A stretch of 40,416 bases of DNA. It comes from Deltaproteobacteria bacterium (GTDB lineage: Bacteria > Myxococcota_A > Polyangia > Haliangiales > Haliangiaceae). The position numbers and the translations under genes are program-made. The notes beneath the pieces were generated by a model. That model ran no database searches, had not been told where the DNA came from, and saw only the letters and a list, made by a program, of their open reading frames with translations. The stretch is from positions 1 to 40,416 of the forward strand of contig JAIOQA010000452.1 in NCBI GenBank assembly GCA_021413675.1, read 5' to 3'. Positions 34,329 through 40,416 of this stretch are shown piece after piece (the stretch's first letter is position 1; each line of letters begins with the position of its first letter).

Positions 34329-34358
34329 GAGGCTGTCATCCGAAAGGATGACAGCCTC
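34329..34358. terminator. Perfect 13-bp hairpin with GAAA loop
   Basis: GAGGCTGTCATCC (34329-34341) pairs exactly with GGATGACAGCCTC (34346-34358) around GAAA. It lies between the convergent lipoprotein and amidase genes. No T-run follows, so it would be a stem-only or bidirectional terminator. A weaker 6-bp stem (CCGTCG/CGACGG, 34296-34311) lies just upstream. Confidence 0.6.
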
Positions 34359-34376
34359 TGATCGCGCCGCGCACGA

Positions 34377-35867
34377 TCACGGAAAGCCGGGCGGGCGCTT
34401 GCCGAGCCACGGCCGCGCCGCCTCGCACTGCGACGCGACCCGCAGGATCGTCGCCTCGTCGCCGAAGCGCCCGACCAGCTGGACGCCGAGCGGCAGGCCG
34501 TTCTCCCAGTAGAGCGGCAGGCTCGCGGCGGGCTGCCCGGTCGCGTTCCACACGGCCGTGAACGGCACGAACGCCCAGGCCTCGTTGGCGATCCGCTGGA
34601 GCGCGCCCATGCGGCGCAGGAGGCCCGCGATCGGCACGCGCTCGGCGACGCGCATGAGCATCTCCTCGGCGCCCTGCTTGACCAGGCTGCCGACCTCGAT
34701 CGGCGGCTTGGCCAGGGTCGGCGTGAGCAGCAGATCGTACTTCGTGAAGAAGCCCGCCAGCCGGCGCGCGACCAGGCGCAGCCGGCGACCGGCGAGCGCG
34801 AACTCGCCCGCCGAGACCACGCCGCCCATCTGCGCGAGCACGCGGGTCTCCTTCTCGAGATCGCCGGTCTTGATCTTGTGGCCGGCGAGCGCCTCGAACT
34901 GCGCGACGTCGGCGGCGACCTCGCCGACCAGCATCGTGACGAAGTCGAGCGCGAACTGCGCGGCGTCGAACTCGGGGTGAGCCTCGACCACCGTGTGGCC
35001 GAGCGAGCGCAGCAGCGCCGCCGCGTCCTCGACCGCGCGCACGCACGCCGGATCGACGTCGGTCGGGATCAAGGCCTTCGCGGTCATCGCGATCGTCAGC
35101 TTGCCCGGCGCGGCGCCGACCTCGGCCAGGAACGGACGCGCGGGCGCGGGCGCGGCGTAAGGCGCGCCCGGATCGGCGCCGTGGGTCGCGTCGAGCATCG
35201 CCGCCGAGTCGCGGACCGAGCGGGTCAGCACGTGCTCGATCGCGCAGCCCAGCCAGGCCTCGCCGATGTCGGGCCCGACCGGCGTGCGCGCGCGCGTCGG
35301 CTTGAGCCCGAACAACCCGCAGCACGCCGACGGGATGCGGATCGATCCGCCGCCATCGCCGCCGCTCGCGATCGGCACGAAGCCCGCGGCCACCGCCGAG
35401 GCCGAGCCGCCGCTCGAGCCGCCCGGCGTGCGCCCGGGCATCCACGGGTTGCGGCTCGCGCCGAACGCCTTGGGCTCGGTCACCGGCAACAGGCCGATCT
35501 CGGGCGTGTTGGTCTTGCCCATGAGGATCACGCCGGCCTTGCGCCAGCGCCTCGCGAGCTCGCTGTCGTGATCCGGGATCCAGCCCTTCATCAGGTTGGT
35601 GCCCGACGCCTGCGGCACGCCCGCCCACGTCGACACCAGATCCTTGGCGAGGAACGGCACGCCCGCGAACGGCCCGTCGGCGAGCGGCTGCTCGGCCTGG
35701 CGGCGCGCGGTCTCGTCGAGGCGATGGATGACCGCGTTCAGGATCGGGTTGCCGACGTCGATCCGGCGGATGGCCTCGTCGACCAGCTCGCGCGGATGGA
35801 TCTGCTTGGTGCGGACCAGCTCGGCCAGCCCGGTGCCGTCGTAGGCGCCGTACTCGGGGAAAGGCAT
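34377..35867 (-). CDS. Amidase signature enzyme
   Basis: This 496-residue protein has the Ser-Ser-Lys triad of the amidase signature family: Lys75 (FLAKDL), Ser151 in the GGSSGGS glycine-rich loop and Ser175 in DGGGSIRIP. It hydrolyses amide bonds of small substrates. It is not a GatA subunit of the tRNA amidotransferase on present evidence, since no gatB or gatC is nearby. The GACGAT at 35874-35879 lies 6 nt before ATG 35867. Length and motifs are complete. Confidence 0.9.
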   Translation of the reverse strand: MPFPEYGAYDGTGLAELVRTKQIHPRELVDEAIRRIDVGNPILNAVIHRLDETARRQAEQPLADGPFAGVPFLAKDLVSTWAGVPQASGTNLMKGWIPDHDSELARRWRKAGVILMGKTNTPEIGLLPVTEPKAFGASRNPWMPGRTPGGSSGGSASAVAAGFVPIASGGDGGGSIRIPSACCGLFGLKPTRARTPVGPDIGEAWLGCAIEHVLTRSVRDSAAMLDATHGADPGAPYAAPAPARPFLAEVGAAPGKLTIAMTAKALIPTDVDPACVRAVEDAAALLRSLGHTVVEAHPEFDAAQFALDFVTMLVGEVAADVAQFEALAGHKIKTGDLEKETRVLAQMGGVVSAGEFALAGRRLRLVARRLAGFFTKYDLLLTPTLAKPPIEVGSLVKQGAEEMLMRVAERVPIAGLLRRMGALQRIANEAWAFVPFTAVWNATGQPAASLPLYWENGLPLGVQLVGRFGDEATILRVASQCEAARPWLGKRPPGFP

Positions 35868-35921
35868 CGCGCGATCGTCGTCGCGACCGCGGCGCGCGTC
35901 AATGACCCGCCGGGTCCGAAG

Positions 35922-36914
35922 CTACGCCGCCAGCTGACCCCAGTCGACGAGATCGACCGCGTCGCGCGCGATCCGGAACTCGAAGCTGGTGCGCGGCGCC
36001 ATCGCGTCGCCGCCGACCTGGAACGGCACCTCGCGATCGAACTCCATCTTGCCGTGGGTCAGGAAGAAGTCGTGCATCTTGGGCACGGTGTCGCCGCGCC
36101 ACAGCCGGAACATGTTGCGCGTGGCCTCGAGCACCGGCGCGCCGTAGATGCGGACCGACACGCGGCCGGGCGCGGCGTGCGCGAACGGGAACGCGCGGAA
36201 ACCGAAGCCCCACTCCTCCGTGGTCCCGGCCGCCGCGACCGAGGCCGGGCCGCGGTACAGCACCGCGCCGGTCTCGCCGCCGGGCAGCGGCACGACGTTG
36301 CCGCGCGCGTCGACGGTCATCGCCGGCGCGCCGAGGTTCGTGAGCACGACGTTGGCCGCGCCGTTGCCGAACATGTGGCGCGGGATCGTGCGCGTGAACA
36401 TGCCCATCAGGTAGCCCGGCAGGCCGTCCGAGATCCGGCGCAGGCCGCCGGGCATCTTCGCCAGCTGGGTCTTGAAGTCGGTGACGATCTCCGCGTCCCA
36501 GCCGGTGCCGAGGAACGGCGCGATCCGGCCGTCGCACTCGACCAGCTCGAAGCGGCGGGTCGGCGGCGTGCGCCCCTGGAGCGCGGCGATGTGGGCGATC
36601 GCGGCGCGCGCGCGCGGCGCGTTGGTCACGTTCGCCCAGCCGTTGCCGGTGCCGAGGCGCAGCACGCCGAGGCGCGGCACCCAGACCTTGCGATCGCGCA
36701 GCTCGTTGACGAGCGTGACCGCGGTGCCATCGCCGCCGCCCGACAGGATCAGATCCGGCGGGTTGGGCGCGAGGTCGCGATCGATCCAGCGCTGGACCTC
36801 GGCGAGCGAGCGGGTGACCGACACCCGCGCCTCGGGCAGCGCCGCTTGCACCATCCGGCCGACCGCAGCGGATCCACGACGCGCGCGCAGGTTGACGACG
36901 ACGGCTACATCCAT
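35922..36914 (-). CDS. Diacylglycerol kinase/lipid kinase-like protein
   Basis: This 330-residue protein has the nucleotide-binding GGGDGT motif (59-64) and the following LGVLRLGTGNGWAN, which corresponds to PLGTGND of YegS/DgkB-like lipid kinases. These enzymes phosphorylate diacylglycerol, sphingosine or related lipids with ATP. Part of the C-terminal half (WGFGFRAFPFAHAAPG) fits the second subdomain. It precedes the amidase in the same direction (54-nt gap). No clear -10 box or ribosome site is seen at ATG 36914. Confidence 0.85.
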   Translation of the reverse strand: MDVAVVVNLRARRGSAAVGRMVQAALPEARVSVTRSLAEVQRWIDRDLAPNPPDLILSGGGDGTAVTLVNELRDRKVWVPRLGVLRLGTGNGWANVTNAPRARAAIAHIAALQGRTPPTRRFELVECDGRIAPFLGTGWDAEIVTDFKTQLAKMPGGLRRISDGLPGYLMGMFTRTIPRHMFGNGAANVVLTNLGAPAMTVDARGNVVPLPGGETGAVLYRGPASVAAAGTTEEWGFGFRAFPFAHAAPGRVSVRIYGAPVLEATRNMFRLWRGDTVPKMHDFFLTHGKMEFDREVPFQVGGDAMAPRTSFEFRIARDAVDLVDWGQLAA

Positions 36915-37001
36915 AGGTGCGAACAGCGTGGGGCGCGCCGGCCGGACCGCCTGTCAGCGCTCTGTCACGGTTCCGCCACGACCGGCGGATGCTGCTGATA
37001 T

Positions 37002-39098
37002 CTATGGAGCGGCGAACCCGCGCAGGTCCGCGACCACGGCCGCCAGCGCCGCGGGATCGGCGATCGTCTCGAGCGGGAACCCGACGATCACCGCCCGGCC
37101 GGCGATGCCGACCGCCGCGGGCGCGCCGGTGTCGTAGGCCAGCACGACCGCGCCGGCGCCGGTGGTCGCGAAGCTGTCGGGGAACTCCTCGGTGTACGGC
37201 GCGCTGGCGTCGCCGAAGTCGGCGGTGACGGAGGCGTTGGTGGTGTGGATCGAGTTCGCGCCGGCATCATCGCTCGCGTAGCTCGCGCCGAAGGCGCTGG
37301 CGAGCCAGCTGCTCGCGCTGGTCGGCCCGAGCTCGTAGCCGATCTCGCTGCCCGAGACGATCAGGTGGCCGCCGCCCGCGAGGTACGCGTCGACCGCCGC
37401 GCGCTCCGCGGTCGTGAAGGTGTGATCGTCGGTCGACTCGTCGCCGCACAGCCAGATCACCTCGCGATAGCCGGCGAGCGCGAAGCCGTCGTCCGTGATC
37501 GCCGCGTGCGCGATCGTGTGCACGTCGCCCACCGCGCCGCCGACGCGGGCCGCGAAGTCGTGCGCGAGCTGGCCCCACGAGCCATCGATCACGCGATCGA
37601 AGCCATCCACGATCAGCACGTCGGCGGCCGGCGCGACGCGATAGGTGTCGCTCGCCTGCACCGCGTCCGGCGCGAGCCCGGTGACGATCGGCGCGAGCCG
37701 CACGCGCACCGCGGCGTCGATGGGGAAGCTCGCCACCGCCGCGTCGGCCGGGACCTGCACCGCGGTCGTCCAGGTCGCGCCGTCGTCGTCGGAGGTCTCG
37801 ACCCGCCAGCCGGTGACGTCGTCGTCGTGAGGCGCCAGCCAGGTGATGGACGCGGTGCCGTTCGCCGCGGTGGCGGTGCGCAGCTCGGCGCGTGGGCCGC
37901 GGCGCGCGTGCGGCGACGCCCACCGCAGCTGCTCGGCGTAGGCCGCGTCGATCCGCGTCGAGCCCTCGTGGGTCGAGGCCGCGAAGTAGATGACCGGCGC
38001 CGCGTCGCGCAGCGCGGCCTGGGTCGCGGCGGTCGCGACCGGCTGCGCGAGCTGCGTGAGCTGCATCGCGAGCGCCAGGTTGTTGGCCTGAGTGCCGCCA
38101 CCGGCGGTGTAGTCCGAGCGGAAGATCGCGCCCGACAGCGCGAAGTCGCGATACGTGGAGGAGTAGCCGTAGAGCGAGTCGAACAGATCGACCTGGTCGA
38201 CCTGGAAGCGCTCGCCGCCGAGGTTCTGCGCGACCACCTGGTAGCCGCCGGAGTGGCTGGTCAGGGTCAGACGTCCGAGGACCGGACGCGTGATCACGCC
38301 GGCGCGGTAGAGCACCGTGATGACCTCGTCGAGGAACGCCGCGGTGCCGTCGGGGGTCATCAGCTTGCCGAAGTCGCCCGAGGCGGCGTTGACCGGGCCC
38401 TGCGGCACCACCAGGATCGCGTCGACGCCGCTGGCGTAGAGCTGCTCGCGATAGGCGTGGGCCGGCACGGTCTGATCGATCGTGGTGTTGTGGCCGTGGA
38501 AGTGGACGACCAGATCCTGGGCGTCGCGCTCGCGGAAGTCGGCGGGCACGAACAGGTGCACGCGATCATCCATCCAGGTCCGGCCGGGCGCCGGGAACGG
38601 CGCGGTCGGCATGTGCACGATCGCGCTGTCGACGATGGTCACGCCGCCCGCGCCGGTCACCGGGGTGAACGCGGCGGGCTCGAGCGCCGGATCGCCCGCG
38701 ACGCCCCAGACCTCGGCCGCGCGCGGGCCGGCCTCGCTCACCACGGTCAGGGACGCGCCCGCGATCTGCGGGGTCGCCGACCCGGTCCACTGGATCGTGA
38801 GCGTGGCCTCACCGCCCGCATCGATCGAATCGGGCGCCGCGACGATCGCGAACGCCGGATCGCCGGTGAGCATCCAGGCCAGCGCCCCGCCACCGGGCGC
38901 GTGGATCGCCGCGGTGCCCGGGTTCGCGACGGTCACCGACAGCATCGACGGGCCGGCGCCCGCGGCCACGTAGGGCAGCGCGATCACCGGCGGCACCTCG
39001 AGCGCGGGCCCGCTCGGGCGGGCGTCGGCATCGCTCGTGGGCGCGGGGCCACCGCACCCGACGGCGATCGTGATCACGAGCGACAGCCCCCAGCGCAT
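37002..39098 (-). CDS. Exported esterase-like lipoprotein with GATase1-like tail
   Basis: This 698-residue lipoprotein starts at MRWGLSLVITIAVGC (Cys15). ATG 39098 is preferred because TAAGAT ends 7 nt before it; ATG 39107 is the alternative. Residues about 15-160 are an Ig-like beta region. The alpha/beta-hydrolase part follows, with HFHGHNTTIDQ and a nucleophile candidate in TSHSGGYQ. Next comes a fibronectin type III-like stretch (ITWLAPHDDDVTGWRVETSD). The last 170 residues (ADVLIVDGFDRVIDGSWGQ, VDAYLAGGGHLIVSGSEIGYE) look like a class I glutamine amidotransferase-type fold without obvious catalytic residues. An extracellular hydrolase is probable; the substrate is unknown. Confidence 0.75.
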   Translation of the reverse strand: MRWGLSLVITIAVGCGGPAPTSDADARPSGPALEVPPVIALPYVAAGAGPSMLSVTVANPGTAAIHAPGGGALAWMLTGDPAFAIVAAPDSIDAGGEATLTIQWTGSATPQIAGASLTVVSEAGPRAAEVWGVAGDPALEPAAFTPVTGAGGVTIVDSAIVHMPTAPFPAPGRTWMDDRVHLFVPADFRERDAQDLVVHFHGHNTTIDQTVPAHAYREQLYASGVDAILVVPQGPVNAASGDFGKLMTPDGTAAFLDEVITVLYRAGVITRPVLGRLTLTSHSGGYQVVAQNLGGERFQVDQVDLFDSLYGYSSTYRDFALSGAIFRSDYTAGGGTQANNLALAMQLTQLAQPVATAATQAALRDAAPVIYFAASTHEGSTRIDAAYAEQLRWASPHARRGPRAELRTATAANGTASITWLAPHDDDVTGWRVETSDDDGATWTTAVQVPADAAVASFPIDAAVRVRLAPIVTGLAPDAVQASDTYRVAPAADVLIVDGFDRVIDGSWGQLAHDFAARVGGAVGDVHTIAHAAITDDGFALAGYREVIWLCGDESTDDHTFTTAERAAVDAYLAGGGHLIVSGSEIGYELGPTSASSWLASAFGASYASDDAGANSIHTTNASVTADFGDASAPYTEEFPDSFATTGAGAVVLAYDTGAPAAVGIAGRAVIVGFPLETIADPAALAAVVADLRGFAAP

Positions 39099-39105
39099 CG
39101 GGCCC

Positions 39106-39111
39106 ATCTTA
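39106..39111 (-). promoter_or_regulatory. -10 box TAAGAT for the esterase-like lipoprotein
   Basis: TAAGAT on the minus strand lies 7 nt before ATG 39098 and fits a leaderless transcript. This divergent region (39099-39216) also separates the kinase gene. Confidence 0.5.
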
Positions 39112-39216
39112 GTCACAGATCCCGGTGGATGACGGGCGCCGATCGCATGGCCCCGGTCACATCGCGGGTCGCCAGGCGTCATCCCGTCGCCCCGGATCGC
39201 GGGGCACGAGGACGAC

Positions 39217-40416
<1,200 letters not shown>

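Noticed and set aside
34377..35867. GatA subunit of tRNA amidotransferase
   Set aside because: The amidase triad alone is not specific, and gatB and gatC are absent nearby.

Overview
This is a very GC-rich window with almost no non-coding DNA. Its contents suggest a myxobacterial (Myxococcota) chromosome, probably of the Haliangium/Kofleria type. The support is a long cysteine-rich myxobacterial lipoprotein, several lipoproteins with Asp/Ala/Gly-rich linkers, a DUF1592/DUF1552 pair, a Ser/Thr protein kinase with a Pro/Ala-rich tail, and many signal-peptide proteins. The taxonomic call is inference from gene content. No rRNA, tRNA, CRISPR array, insertion sequence or phage gene was seen.

Positions 1-7569 hold the most interesting region, a candidate ribosomally made, post-translationally modified peptide (RiPP) cluster that I cannot match to a described class. 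It has a Cys-rich GYPxCC protein (DUF483-like), a 50-residue precursor peptide with a double-Gly leader and an 18-residue Cys-containing core, a protein with two radical SAM domains, an unrecognised 322-residue protein, and a third radical SAM enzyme fused through a long middle region to an HExxH domain. The HExxH domain resembles 2-oxoglutarate-dependent peptide hydroxylases. The last gene is broken by a one-base frame change near 6643. No transporter or leader peptidase is visible, and the cluster may continue left of the window.

Positions 7581-11646 carry a DUF434 gene on the minus strand, a short-chain dehydrogenase lacking the usual catalytic Tyr, and a tight three-gene set that looks RNA-related: an RNA ligase, a HAM1-like NTP pyrophosphatase fused to an unknown domain, and an AbiEii-like nucleotidyltransferase. 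Positions 11708-15649 encode a 1313-residue lipoprotein with 18 Cys-rich modules arranged in a 207-residue super-repeat.

Positions 15650-19903 are redox and regulatory genes: an MDR oxidoreductase divergent from an HxlR regulator, then a minus-strand unit of TetR regulator, 4Fe-4S/SCP2 fusion and SDR. A near-identical 17-bp element sits at the start of both the TetR gene and the 4Fe-4S gene and looks like the TetR operator. Positions 19981-24862 hold a small hypothetical protein, a lipoprotein, a beta-barrel protein and the DUF1592/DUF1552 pair. Positions 25186-31586 hold two paralogous M16 metallopeptidase lipoproteins with a methyltransferase-like gene between them. Positions 31598-40416 hold a beta-carbonic anhydrase, a creatininase-family amidohydrolase, a lipoprotein, an amidase, a diacylglycerol-kinase-like enzyme, an esterase-like lipoprotein and a Ser/Thr kinase cut by the right edge.

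A recurring signal is a TANNNT hexamer (or a one-base variant) ending 6-7 nt before the start codon, usually with no Shine-Dalgarno sequence. This suggests that many first genes here are transcribed as leaderless mRNAs, and I used it to choose several start codons.
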